Part shown: positions 16,811 to 27,305 of the stretch, piece by piece
Layout of the letters: each line of letters opens with the position of its first letter
Position numbering within the stretch: position 1 is the first letter of the stretch
NCBI GenBank assembly: GCA_031841125.1
Contig: CM063106.1
Coordinates: 42,707,806-42,771,805, forward strand
DNA from: Acanthococcus lagerstroemiae
Taxonomy: Eukaryota > Arthropoda > Insecta > Hemiptera > Eriococcidae
DNA: 64,000 bases
Direction: 5' to 3'
Made by a program: the position numbers and the translations under genes
The notes under the pieces: generated by a model
Told to the model about the DNA's origin: nothing
Seen by the model: the letters and a program-made list of their open reading frames with translations, nothing else
The model's database searches: none

Positions 16811-16980
16811 ACTATGAATCCACTGCAATAGTTCGACTAGCACACGCACACAAATAATTACAAGCATGTAGTAATCCGCCGAAAGTCTACCAGTGTGTTG
16901 AATCCACTGTATAGTTCGACTAGCACACACACGCAAGTAATCACAAGTATGCAGTAATCCGCCGAAAGTCTACCAGTGTT
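16811..16980 (-). repeat. Tandem duplication of about 86 bp in the leader
   Basis: TGAATCCACTG, TAGTTCGACTAGCACAC and AATCCGCCGAAAGTCTACCA recur twice in the same order. It lies just upstream of the gag start. Confidence 0.85.
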
Positions 16981-17000
16981 TGTTAATTCAAAGTCCCAAA

Positions 17001-17306
17001 CTACTTGACGATTACTCGTTCTCCTGTCCCGACCTGCAATGTAATTTTGAATTTTTTAACTTTGTTCAAGGGGCAGAATTTTTTCGTTATTAGTTGGACC
17101 CGCGTATTCAATTTTGTACCGTTTGCTTTATGCCAAAATTTCTTATTAATCAAACGAGGATCGTGTTTTGGGACAGGCGTAAGCTGCGGAATAGCTTTTT
17201 TAAAATCTCTTCTCTCTTTACTTTTAATTTTCAATCTTTCCAAATCTGTTTCAATCTCTTCCATAGATTTTTTCGAAATTTCCCAGCCGCATTCAGAAAT
17301 TCCCAT
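17001..17306 (-). CDS. Hypothetical 101-aa ORF upstream of gag
   Basis: It opens with ATG at 17306 and lies between the primer binding site and gag on the same strand. The product is basic (many Lys), with an acidic/basic helix near residues 14-40 and no signal peptide or cysteine motif. I do not recognise it. BEL/Pao elements normally have one long ORF, so this could be a leader peptide, a displaced 5' part of gag or chance. Confidence 0.35.
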   Translation of the reverse strand: MGISECGWEISKKSMEEIETDLERLKIKSKERRDFKKAIPQLTPVPKHDPRLINKKFWHKANGTKLNTRVQLITKKFCPLNKVKKFKITLQVGTGERVIVK

Positions 17307-17477
17307 AAAAGTCCAAATGAAGCAAAGGTGACGTTTTTAGAGTTCGAAATTTTCAATTCCTCCGGAAAATATGCGAATAATGATCCGAAAGAGAAATAAT
17401 TTCTTTTTTGACTTTTCCACTTTAAATTTAAATTTTAAACTTGATTTTCCCTAACCCAAAGGCCTCGAATTCTTATT

Positions 17478-17489
17478 GCTCTGCTACCA
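17478..17489 (-). other. Primer binding site, initiator tRNA-Met type
   Basis: On the minus strand TGGTAGCAGAGC follows directly after an LTR end reading CCGCCACA. The first 11 bases are complementary to the 3' end of animal initiator tRNA-Met (CUCUGCUACCA). This fixes the LTR edge at 17490. Confidence 0.7.
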
Positions 17490-17634
17490 TGTGGCGGATG
17501 TTGCTGTTGCGAGTTTCGCCTGACAGTCCGTCCGCTGAACCTAACGGGTTATTTAGTCCCTGGCTGTGCGATCAATCGCCTCAACACAGCGTACGAGTGC
17601 GATTTCTCGGCGACTCGTGGAGAGACTAGAGGGA

Positions 17635-17666
<32 letters not shown>

Positions 17667-17896
17667 CGACCCCGACGACTTCAATAAGAAGAATATCAAA
17701 AATTAGGTTTCGGTTCGCTCCGTCGTTTATTCGGACTATTTACATTATATACAGGTTATTCACGAGTATATCTGTGAGTATTAAGGTTACAAAATCGCAC
17801 TTCGCGACACTAGTAGATCTCACTCAGCAACCTGAGGAAAACGGCAATGGACTACAAGGTCTGAGCACTCGGCGCATACAGCGTCCATCTCACACA
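17490..17896 (-). repeat. 5' LTR of the minus-strand BEL/Pao element
   Basis: Bounded by TGT at 17490 and ACA at about 17896, so it starts TGT and ends ACA on the minus strand. It contains a (GA)n stretch at 17635-17666. Only one LTR is in the window, so the outer (right) edge is provisional. Confidence 0.55.
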
Positions 17897-18011
17897 AATG
17901 TATGTATGTACTCTCGACTGTTTTGTTCGATCAATAAATAATCGATGGTACTTAATTAGAATCCGTCAAATCATCTCTCTCAGTTCCCAAAGATTTACAG
18001 CGTAACGTAGT

Positions 18012-18230
18012 CGTATGGGGGTCTGGTTGGCCGAGTGGATAGCGCTCTGGTCTCGGACTCCGGAGGTTCCGGATTCGATCCCACGTAGCAACTCGCTGCA
18101 TTTCGACCTTGATCGGTTTTTCAGCAAGAAGAGAAGAGAGCTAAAACAGTCCCTCCGACTTCTCCGAGGTAATGCTCGAAAGGGCGGATTCCAGGGCTCA
18201 GGTTGAGAGCAAAATTAGAAAGAGATCATT
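18012..18230 (+). mobile_element. tRNA-derived SINE, copy 1
   Basis: The head reads TGGCCGAGTGGATAGCGC (A box) and GGTTCCGGATTCGATCCC (B box), resembling Ser/Leu tRNAs. The body then carries CAACTCGCT, GAGAGCTAAAACAGTCCC and ATGCTCGAAAGGGCGGATTC. The same head-plus-body order recurs at 48830, showing a SINE and not a tRNA gene. The body is also found, diverged, in the arms of both palindromes. Confidence 0.85.
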
Positions 18231-18820
18231 TTCTGGTAACATTAGGGCAAGATTTGAAAACAAAAAACGTAGTCGTATATTTTTAAGATCCTCATTTCAC
18301 GGGCTTAGATTCTTCAAATTCCTACCATCCACGAGCAGGCAACCTGCGGATAACATTTATAGTTCGCGCAAAACGGTCCGGAACTATCAACGCAAATTTA
18401 GGTACCCAATACACGGCTTGTTCGAGAGTTGTGACACAGCGCGGGGCGACGAGTAAAAATAAATAATTATCTCCGTCGTCGAAATAATAAATTGTCTATA
18501 GGCATTAATCATTGTCACGCCCGACTTTGTTTGGTCGCTTCTTTTCCACTAGATATGTTAACGAATCAGAAGTTGTAAAACTTTTCAAAAAGAGGAACAT
18601 TCATACCCGCGAAACGTCCGCATAATTATTCGCTTTAGAAAACTTCGGCGAACTTTTACTGCGAAGCGATTGCGATGTCTGCTACAGATAAAATTATACG
18701 TAGGCCGGTATCACGTATTTTCACCAAGCCATCCTATCCCGTAGCTGCCTGTCCACGAAATTTAATTTTTTTTTGTAACATTATAATTTTAGCATTGTTG
18801 GCTGTTTCGACTACAGTAGA
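18231..18820. other. Unassigned region
   Basis: Short ORFs only. It may include the 5' LTR of the plus-strand BEL/Pao element, but no second LTR is present to define it. Confidence 0.35.
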
Positions 18821-18900
18821 ACCTCGATTATCCGGCACAATTGGGGAATTCGGTCCGTCGGATTAGCGAAAAGTCGAATAATACGGAGTGTTAACGTTAA
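18817..18900 (+). mobile_element. Single end of a pogo/Tigger-type element or MITE
   Basis: CAGTAGAACCTCGATTATCC is typical of pogo-group terminal repeats, and subterminal TCGAATAATACGG follows. No matching opposite end was found nearby, so it is a broken copy. The family is related to the MITE at 53543. Confidence 0.5.
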
Positions 18901-19259
18901 AAGTAGGTATAGGTATATGCCGCCGCTGATGAACCGCATTGATGACCAATTATTTAGGCGAGGTGACTTCCCTCTACCCCGCCATGTTCACGAAGGGTCT
19001 GAGTGATGAAGCGCAATATAGCTCCGAATCCCGTTTTTTCTAAATCTTCGTATTAGAAAGATTGTACATTGTAATTCGTTAGAAACCCGTACCTCGTAGT
19101 AGTTCACTCGATGTAGTCGATTTTAGTCTATCGTGATTCGTCGCACTCTCGTAGTCCTTTCGATTGTAACTACCCTTATTTAAGAACGCTTTATGTTCGA
19201 GACAATATACGGTTACGTATTAATTTCGCGAATTATTATTTTAATGAAACTTTTTTTTT

Positions 19260-19276
19260 TGGTCCTCCGGGGCGGA
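19260..19276 (+). other. Possible primer binding site of the plus-strand BEL/Pao element
   Basis: TGGTCCTCCGGGGCGGA follows a T10 run and lies about 230 bases before the gag start. It begins with TGG, as tRNA-primed sites do, but no LTR pair is present to confirm it. Confidence 0.4.
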
Positions 19277-19504
19277 TAATATCCGGTGTTTTTTACTAAT
19301 GAAATAAGTAGTGAAATTATGCGTAAACGCATATTTTTGTTCGTAAATTTTCGCGGTTAATTATTCTCTCCGCAAATAGATCGATGTTGTTCGAACATCG
19401 TATCTAAAATAAAACCCTGATCTTCTCGTTTGTCGTCGATTCGATTAAACAACACGATAGCGTGCCCCTTGTGTTAATATCGTTCGGATATCGCCAAGAA
19501 AAAA

Positions 19505-20056
19505 ATGGATGCTAAAAAGAAGCGTCTTCGAGTTGCTAAACTCAACCTGCATCGTCAGAAAAATGAAATCGAGTCACTGCATTCAACACCGAAACTCTAC
19601 TTGGGATCGAAACACAACTGAACATCGAATTCAAACCGCTGAAGGAGCCGCTGGACTCAACATCATTCGAACTCTTGGAATTGATGGCTGAAGATGATCC
19701 CGACGTGCAGGCTCTACTCAACGAACAAGCCGAGATGCGGCAATTTTTCGTCAGGGTGAGTGCTAGAATTAAATCGGAACTAAAGGCTATTCAGGCCGAC
19801 GAGACCAGATCTATTATTCAGTCTGGCTCGGACTCGCAAAACTCTGAACGAAATTCACCTTTCGGGTCCTGCCAATTAAAATTAGAACGTGCTAAAATCC
19901 CCACCTTCGACGGTGACCTGCTAAAATTCAACGATTTTAAAGAAAACTTCGAAAGTTTGGTTCACCACAATAAAGAAATCCCGGACACTCAAAAAATGAG
20001 GTGCTTGAAACAGGCGTTCGTCGGCAAAGCCGAAGAAATTATTCGACATTTCGGTC
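19505..20056 (+). pseudogene. gag: Gag, first part, of BEL/Pao element interrupted three times
   Basis: The ATG at 19505 opens a basic N-terminus (MDAKKKRLRVAKLNLH). A frameshift near 19560-19570 then moves reading to the frame that includes 19675-20056. That frame contains ERAKIPTFDGDLLKFNDF, the signature of the DUF1759 Gag domain. The domain is broken at 20056 by the solo LTR 20057-21044 and resumes after 21045. Gag would bind and package element RNA. It is non-functional because of the frameshift and the insertion. Confidence 0.8.
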
Positions 20057-21044
20057 TGTCGTGACGTGGTGCTGGAGCAGGTCTCCTCTGTAGGTACAGA
20101 GCTTGGAGTTATGAGCAGAGGATGCTGGCCAAGATGGGCCACAGCATGCGCAGTGAGGGCCGATGCAACGAGCCCTTATGTCGATGACTCGGCGTGGGTA
20201 ACATATGAAGCCGAGTCAGATTTGGTTCAATAATTTTATTCATGTTTTTACAACTTTGATTATTACGTTAAGTTAACAGTTACAGATTACAGCAATAGGC
20301 TATATTAGGAGCACACAACACGACATGTGGTAAAAGTTACGTTAATTTTTCGGAGTCCCAGATCTGATGAGAGACAAGAGTGAAGTCTCCACCTAACTTT
20401 TAGTAGAGAGCAAGACCATCGATTCGGTCCTTGCAGCGAGTTTTTAAAAAGGCAAAAATGTTCTCCCCGATGGGATGAATTTTGAAGACGTTAAGAGCCG
20501 CACACGATGGCTTGTGAAGCCCGACGATGGATCGCTTCGGGTAGACGAGGAGTGATTATTTCGAGGGACGAGCTCCGCGCGTACTGGATAATTCGGTAAT
20601 TGGTTATCGATTGATTTTTCGATGCACGAGTATGAATTTGATTGGGTGCTGTGAATGTCGGAGGGAGACGGTGTTGGTTCGAGTACATTGTCTTCCGGGT
20701 TATGATCGTACAATTGGTGGTTTTCTGAGAATTTGAAAACGTCGCTGCTGGATGAGCGCGTGTGGGTGAGTCACCGATATTCGAAAATAAGATCGACGAT
20801 GTCTTTCCTGATGGGTAATTGTCCGGAGCCTATTGTTTTTGTTCTGATAATTCTCGGAATGGTCGAAAATAAATTGACGGGTGAGCTACCGTGCGGTTCT
20901 CCGGTATGGGTGCGGTATTGTTTTATTCGAGTAATTCTCGGAATGATCAAAATAGATTGATCGTTAACTAAATGACGCCGATTATGATAGCGTGAGAGAA
21001 AGAAGCCTTCGGAATGTGTAGAAGGTGATTTTCGCCTTACGACA
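20057..21044. mobile_element. Solo LTR (988 bp) inserted in gag
   Basis: It begins TGTCGTGACG and ends CTTACGACA, an imperfect inverted TGTCGT...ACGACA terminus. Flanks are CGGTC (20052-20056) and CGGCC (21045-21049), a 5-bp target duplication with one substitution. With the insert removed, the Gag frame reads through. No internal gag or pol is present, and the small ORFs inside are incidental. It fits recombination between the two LTRs of another BEL- or Gypsy-type element. Confidence 0.8.
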
Positions 21045-21879
21045 CGGCCTTAAAGAGAAAACTTATGCGGAGGCATGGGACTACGTTCTAAAACGGTTCA
21101 ACAATCCACGCGCTATAATTCCTGCGCATTTCCGGAACTAGCACCACCTTGAACCAATCCAAAACGAACAGGGCATTCGAACGTTATTAGATAAAGTTAA
21201 CGTAAATTTGCGTGGAAAAAAGCTGTTAATCTGAAAATAGATGACACCTTTTCGCAATATATCGCGGTATCTGGTTGGTACGTGTCTTGATCCCGTAACA
21301 TCTAAAGACTGGGAAAACTCGTTCAAAACTACGGAAAAATATCCGTCCTTCGACGAATTGGAAGAATTCTTTCAAACTCGATCGTTTTCTGTAGAAGATC
21401 GGAGCTCAGAAAATGATTCGAATAAACCAAAATTTCCTTTCGATAAGCAAAGGGAGCGAAATAAAATTCATCATGAGAGAAAATCCTTTGTAACGAGCAA
21501 CATTACGTGTGTAGTGTGCTCTCAATCGCACTTTCTTAATCAATGCAAGGATTTTCTCGCAAAAACGCCTAAGGAACGTTACGCGGTTGTGAAAAAAAAT
21601 GAGCTGTGTATCAAATGCTTTAATCCATTCCATTCGACGAACGAATCCTGTTCTCAAAAACATAACTCGTTACTACATTGGCTTACGACACCTACGGTTC
21701 AACAAAATCAAAATGCTGGGTCCACCGGTCAAATAGATAACTCGCCGTCGTCCAATCAACCCTTGCCTGTGCCAAAAGCTTCGCTTTCAGCCACGACTAC
21801 ATTGAAAAATAAATCGTTTCTACTTCCGTCTGCCGTTGTCAAGTTCCAACTTAATCATGGCACTGTTCTAGCCCGTTTA
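21045..21879 (+). pseudogene. gag: Gag, second part, and start of protease
   Basis: It resumes the DUF1759 domain (YAEAWDYVLKRF), with a stop codon soon after (near 21140) and a further frame change by about 21240. The open part from 21241 carries two zinc knuckles, CVVCSQSHFLNQC and CIKCFNPFHSTNESC. A Ser/Thr/Pro-rich linker follows, and then LLPSAVVKFQLNHGTVLAR, the beginning of the DUF1758/A17-type aspartic protease. It is cut at the TA dinucleotide 21878-21879 by a pogo-like transposon. Confidence 0.8.
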
Positions 21880-22299
21880 GGGGAAGATGGGGGAATTGTG
21901 CGCAGCGGGTAATTGTGCGCACGTCAATCTGGACGAAACGACAATCGTTAAAAAAAACAACAAAAAAAAAAAACAAAGTGTACCTCCGAACATATAATAA
22001 GAATAGTTTAGGTCAACAGCCAAAAATAAATGGTTTTGAGAAAGAAATTGTTGAATGTCTAAAACTGCGTTCTTTGATGTAAGAATTCAGTCATCGAAAA
22101 TAAGGTGATAAGTAAATAATTTTGAATATTAAATTTTTTTGTCATTCATTTCTAGAAGGGTGTACTTTGACACACATTTTGCACTCTCTGTTTCTCAATT
22201 TGGTTAAGCGGGTAAAAAAAAAATCGAATCACAATTTGTTGTGACGGGTTAATTGTGCGCATCTCTTATCATATCTTGACGAGTTCTTTTTTTTCTTAG

Positions 22300-24180
22300 A
22301 TGCCACGAAATTATACTAGGATATCTAACCGGAACAGTTGGAAGGAAAAGAATTTACCTGTAGCTGTAAGAAAAGTTAAAGAAGATGGTATTCCAATCAG
22401 AGCTGCTGGTAAAAAATATGGCATTCCAAAATTTACTATCCGAAAGGCTTTAAAATCCGGCAGTACGGTTCGCAGTGGGTTAGGACGCATTCTACCTTCA
22501 ATCCTGATGCTGAAAAACGAATATCCGATTATGTGCTAGAAATGGCCCGTTTATACCATTGTCTTACGCCATATAAATTAAGAAAAATCGCTTATCAATA
22601 TGCCGAGGCCAACAATATTTCGCACACTTTCAACACTGAAAAGCGAGTAGCTGGCACAGATTGGCTGTATCTCTTTTTCAAGAGAAATTTGCAAATAAAG
22701 CTGCGCCAACCAGAGGGCACCAGTCTAAACCGTATTACTGCTTTCAATGAAGAAGAAGTCGCTCGATTTTATTCCAATTTGGACACGGTAATAAAAAAAT
22801 TCAAGTTTGAAGCGGCCAGAATCTTCAATATGGATGAGACCGGAATCACAACTGTCCCAAAGAAAAGCCCGAAAGTCTATGGTCAAAAAGGCGAAAAAAG
22901 AATTGGCTCCGCTACTTCCGCTGAATATGGTCGAACAGTAACTGCAGTTTTTTTGCATGAGTGCTTCAGGATTGTACCTACCGCCGATGTTAATATATCC
23001 GAGAGTAAGAATGACACCTTTGCTTGAAAAAAATGGCCCGCCTGGATCGATTTACCGTTGTTCGAAAAATGGTTGGACCAATGAAGTTTTATTTGTTGCC
23101 TGGTTAAAACACTTCCAGCGTTTTGTGAAAGCATCGGAAGATGATCCAGTATTGCTCGTTCTCGACAATCATGGTAGCCATATTTCCATTGAGGCCACTG
23201 AATTTTGCCGATGTAATTTTATTCATGTTGTATCACTACCTCCACATACCTCGCATCGGCTTCAACCTCTCGACTTGACGTTTTTTGGTTCCTCAAAAGA
23301 TAAGCTGTACCGTCTGTGCGATTCCAAAATCAATGCATCCAATCATGAGAAGATAACAGAATACAATCCAGCTGCACTTCTTGCTAAGGCGTACGACAAG
23401 GTAGCCACAGTGGATAAAGCAAAAACCGGTTTTGCATCGGTAGGAATTTGGCCTTTAGACCCTGATAAATTCACCAGTGAAGATTACCAACCAGCGACAA
23501 GTACCTCGGGCCATCCCAAACTAGTGCCAGGCACCTCATGCCATTCCAAACCAGTACCAGGCACCTCAGGCCTTTCCAAACCAGTATTAGGCACCCCAGG
23601 CCATTCCAAACCAGTACCAGGCACCTCAGGCCATTCCGAACCAGTAGGCCTACCAGGCACCTCAGGCCATTCCGAACCAGTGCAAGGCACCGCAGGCCAT
23701 TCCACCCAGACAGGACAGAAAACTCGCCAAAAAATGAAATTGCATTCCGAAATTTTGAGCTCTACCCCCCAGCTAGAAAAAGCTAAAATTGCCAAAAAAA
23801 ACAAAACACAAAAAACGCGAAGAACGTGAAAAAAAGGAGCTAACACAAGCTACACGGAAATTGAATTTGTCACCAAAGGATCTGAAAAAAACTAGAAAAA
23901 AACGTGGCGAGGCAAAGGTGTAGCTTCCTGAGAGTGATTCGTTCGAAATAGATGATATGGTTGTGCCGCTACAAGATGACTCCAATAACGAGGAAGAAGA
24001 TGACGAGGAAGAATCTGATGTAGAGGAAACCTGTAATATTTGCGGCGAATTTGGTAAGAGTGCGTTGTGATTCTGTTGCAATGTATGCCACTCATGGGCA
24101 CACAAGAAATGCACCAACACTGAAACTGCTTCCGTCTACATCTGTGATTTTTGTCAACCGCGAAAGTCATATAGAAAATA
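22300..24180 (+). pseudogene. Pogo-type transposase, frameshifted, with PHD-like C-terminus
   Basis: The ATG at 22300 opens a helix-turn-helix of psq/CENP-B type (IRAAGKKYGIPKFTIRKAL). Reading shifts frame near 22505 and again near 22970. Catalytic acids are visible: MDETG (Asp at 22833), VLDNHGSH (Asp at 23164) and QPLDLTFFG (Asp at 23272), fitting the DDD triad of pogo enzymes. A block of about seven 30-33-bp repeats encoding HSKPVPGTSG-type units lies at 23505-23705. Further frame breaks follow. The end (24025-24180) encodes a Cys/His finger, CNICGEF then CCNVCHSWAHKKC, with a TGA in place of an expected Trp codon near 24068. The enzyme would cut and paste the element at TA; this copy is dead. 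Confidence 0.85.
23505..23705 (+). repeat. 30-33-bp coding tandem repeat in pogo transposase
   Basis: About seven units of GGCCATTCCAAACCAGTACC plus CAGGCACCTCA, in frame and slightly diverged, encode Pro/Gly/Ser-rich linker units. Such a linker is not part of the catalytic core. Confidence 0.85.
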
Positions 24181-24475
24181 GTGTAAGTTGGTAAATTTAT
24201 TAAAATGAGTAGTAAATAAACGTTTCTACGATTTCAATATTTCAATTCAACATGCGCACAATTACCCGAAGGGGTGGGGAATTGTGCGCAAATAACTTTT
24301 TTTACATTTTTGTGAATAAATTTTTTGATATTAAATATAAAATTTTGGTGATTAAAGGGGATTAAAATAGATAGATTGGGTTTCAATATCCTGCAATCCG
24401 CTTTTTTTATCTTTAATACAGACATTTCTACAGCCATTCTAAGTTAGGTGCGCACAATTCCCCCACCTTCCCCTA

Positions 24476-25147
24476 CTCCTTGATAACTGCTCGCAAGTTA
24501 CCCTTGTTGCGAAGCCTTTCGTAAAAACCAACAACATTCGCACTCGTGAATCTGGTCAATCCACGTCGTTGGGAGGAATTGTCGATGAGGCAGAAATGTT
24601 GGACACCGTAGCAGATATCGTTCTGCAGTCGAGATATTCTGATTTTTAAACTTCCAATTTCGGCCGAAGTTGTCTCAAAAATACCGTTTAAAGTGAACCA
24701 TTCCTCCGTATTAAATCTGCCTGTCGAGTATACTGATCTACCCCTTGCTGAGTGCGAGTTACCGTATGCGAACGTCGACATTATCCTGGGAGCTGAGCAT
24801 TATGAGTATCTAACTCGAAGTCGTCGCTACTTCCACGGAAAGTTGAGCTTGCGGGAGACTGAATTTGGGTTCATTGTCTCTGGCCTCGATGACTCGCCTA
24901 TGATGACGTCGCAGGCTTGTTGTGGCCTAATGAAAACAGATATCGATGCGCGTCTTGAAAAATTCTGGGAAAGCGAGGAATTAAATGATCCCCCTCTAAA
25001 GCCCAGCGAGGATGTGCTCGTTGAACATAAACTCACTGAAGAGCATTTTGAAAAAACGTATTCGCGAAACGATGACGGGCGATTTGTGGTACGATTACCT
25101 GTAAAATCAAACATGAACGTGTTGTATGGTTCATATGCAAAGGCGTT
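24476..25147 (+). pseudogene. pol: BEL/Pao pol: protease remainder and linker to reverse transcriptase
   Basis: It starts with the protease active-site region (a DNCSQVTLV-type segment, normally D-S/T-G-S-Q). A one-base frame change in a T run near 24648 leads into the open frame 24693-25147. That frame carries ANVDIILGAEHYEYL and ETEFGFIVSG, then LEKFWESEEL and GRFVVRLPV, the usual order between protease and reverse transcriptase in BEL/Pao Pol. It is cut at 25147 by palindrome 2 and resumes at 42040 in the same frame. The apparent ORF end at 25229 is element sequence. Confidence 0.85.
25142..25147 (+). other. Target site duplication GGCGTT, left copy
   Basis: Exact match to 42034-42039 on the other side of palindrome 2. 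Six bases is the length known for Polinton/Maverick integration. Confidence 0.9.
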
Positions 25148-25198
25148 AGAAGTTATAAAATGCCGATACTGGCCCAGCCCGCAGGCTATTCTAAGCGA

Positions 25199-25221
25199 CA
25201 TGCTTGACGTCATGAAGCATG
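25199..25221. promoter_or_regulatory. Palindromic site with TGACGTCA in the terminal repeat
   Basis: CATGCTT and AAGCATG enclose TGACGTCA (25205-25212), about 50 bases from the terminus, with a mirror copy near 41960-41982. TGACGTCA is the consensus of CREB/ATF-type bZIP factors. A role in replication or transcription is inference. Confidence 0.4.
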
Positions 25222-25401
25222 GTGTATGAAGGCTAATGTTTGTATATATTTCGCGCGAGATTTTGTGTGTGTATGCATAAAGTTTCATGGTGAAAATGAG
25301 AAATATTATTATTATTTTTTATCCGTGATATTTTAACCTATCAAGCATCTGACGAGAGACATTAATTATTATTATTTTATCCAAATTACGAGAGATGATT
25401 T

Positions 25402-25434
25402 TTCGGCGGCAGGGGCGCCAGCCCCGTCGTTGAA
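25402..25434. other. Hairpin A, stem around GGGGC-GCCA-GCCCC
   Basis: TTCGGCGGCAGGGGC faces GCCCCGTCGTTGAA around a 4-base loop. It lies between GAGAGATGA and GTCTGTCTCTCCC. Mirror copy at 41747-41779. Confidence 0.75.
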
Positions 25435-25567
25435 GAGTCTGTCTCTCCCAGCTAAATTATGATTCGTTCAACCCGAGAGTTTTGAGGAAAAAGCTATAGC
25501 TTGTTGGTCCTCTCCTTCGTGCATCTCCCTCGTGCGTTAGATGTATCCAAATTACGAGAGATGAGTT

Positions 25568-25600
25568 TTCGATGGCAGGGGCGGTAGCCCCGCTGTTGGA
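25568..25600. other. Hairpin B, stem around GGGGC-GGTA-GCCCC
   Basis: Second unit about 166 bp inward from hairpin A with the same flanks (GAGAGATGA; GTCTGTCTCTCCC, then AGCTAAATTATGATTCG). Mirror copy at 41581-41613. Confidence 0.75.
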
Positions 25601-27279
25601 GAGTCTGTCTCTCCCAGCTAAATTATGATTCGATCGAATATTATCGTCGATTATTAATTTGATTCGAAAGAAATATCGATGCGAAATATGTATCTGCTGG
25701 TCTCCCGAGTTCGCGATACCATTTTCCAGATCCAAACGTAAAATCGACTCCCGGATTTCGGCTGGTCGGCAGCTCGTCGAAGGATAAGTACGACTACAAA
25801 CACTTTCTCTTTTTCCAGCCTACCCCACGATGCTCGAACACATCCTGTTACGAGGATTCTTGCACGAGTTTTAATGATAAAGTAGGAGGTGATGAGATTG
25901 TATATTTTTAGCTTCGAGTCTGATTCGCGGCAGGATAATTTTTATTAGCGGTAGCGGTTAAATTATTTATTTTTCGTTGCGGTTTCTGAATTTATCATAT
26001 TTTCTCGAGATATTTTATTTATTTGTTTTTACCTGTTGTGTATATTATCTGGAGAGGTCTTTGATGCTGAATTTTCATCAATTACGCGTCATATTTTGCG
26101 ATGTAAATTTAAAGGCGGTTATTAATTATTATAAATAAAAGGGGAGGTATTAAATCTAGACTGGGAGATATTAAAACAAGAGGCAATGAAGCTATCGAGT
26201 GTATGTTTTTAGCTTTGAATCTGGGGTTTTAAATCGGAATGAGAGATATTTACATGGAATATTTGTATTTTACCCGAATTACTTCTGAGTTGGGGTTATC
26301 AAATGCCAGATGAATGCGACGGACATTGAGTACAAGGAGATAGCCTTCAGCCTAGGAGATGGGTCTTAACAGAGGAAACATCAGCTCCTTTGCCTATACT
26401 CTTCATCTCGCCCTAATTAATATTAATTAAATAAGAGATATTATTTACATGAAATATTTGTATTTTATCCGATTTACTCTCGGGTATAACCAGTTTGCCC
26501 TCAACCTGGGAGATGAGAGTCCCAATTAAGTTATTGAACCTGATGAATGTGAAAAATGAAATAATTTTTGCAAAATCTTAGATTTTTTTTTTGAAACAGA
26601 GGCTTGCTTTGAAAAATCCTCGATGGAATCTCAGTTGTTATGCGGCTCAAATTCACTTTTAGGTGGAATATTTTGCTAATGAGGTAGGTGATTACCTCCA
26701 AATAATAGGTTTTCATCAAATATCGAGTCTGTAAATCCTCGAGGCTAATGATATAGATATTACTGGTATATAGGTACCCTTTGGATTTAGGCTTTTATTC
26801 CCATTGTTAGTGGCTTTTTACATGAAATACAAAATACTCGCTGATCTTCCACGATACTAATTCTGCTCTAAGCGTACGTTTAGGGCTGCTTCAATGCTAT
26901 TTCACTTGAAAAAATGTATCTAAAATTCTCATTATTTAGAGTCTTACAGACAAGTGGGTATGTGTGTTTGAAAATGAATTTTTAACTATGCATACAGGGT
27001 GTTCTCGATGATTCTGGCTAGCATATAAGGTGTTCCAAAGTTAAAGTAGGAGGTGGATAAACAGAGAGCTAAGATAGTCCAAACAGTCTCCCTGACCTCT
27101 CTCAAGGAGGAATGCTTGAAATGGTATATTCCAGAGCACGAGGTTGGTAGCAAAAGTGAAAAGGAGGGTGTTGTTAGAGTTTAAATCTCAGACAACTGGA
27201 TTTAATGGAGACAGGCGGGATGAGCAATGGGAAAGGATCTAAAGGAGTTGCTATATGAAGATCCGCCAGATATTGCTGA

Positions 27280-27305
27280 GATGAGATGAGATGAGATGAG
27301 ATGAG
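27280..27305 (+). repeat. (GATGA)n short repeat
   Basis: Five tandem ATGAG units, with a mirror copy at about 39876-39901. Confidence 0.85.

Larger units (their letters stand above)
21880..24473 (+). mobile_element. Pogo-like DNA transposon, 2,594 bp
   Basis: 25-bp inverted ends (starting GGGGAAGATGGGGGAATTG on the left; one mismatch on the right) are flanked by TA on both sides (21878-21879 and 24474-24475). The motif ATTGTGCGCA or its complement recurs near 21895, 21913, 22250, 24254, 24282 and 24450, consistent with transposase binding sites. The inside encodes a broken pogo/jerky-type transposase. It splits the BEL protease. Confidence 0.92.

Noticed and set aside
18012..18090. Functional tRNA gene
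   Set aside because: It has A and B boxes, but the same head is attached to the same non-tRNA body at 48828, and I cannot close the acceptor stem. It is a SINE.
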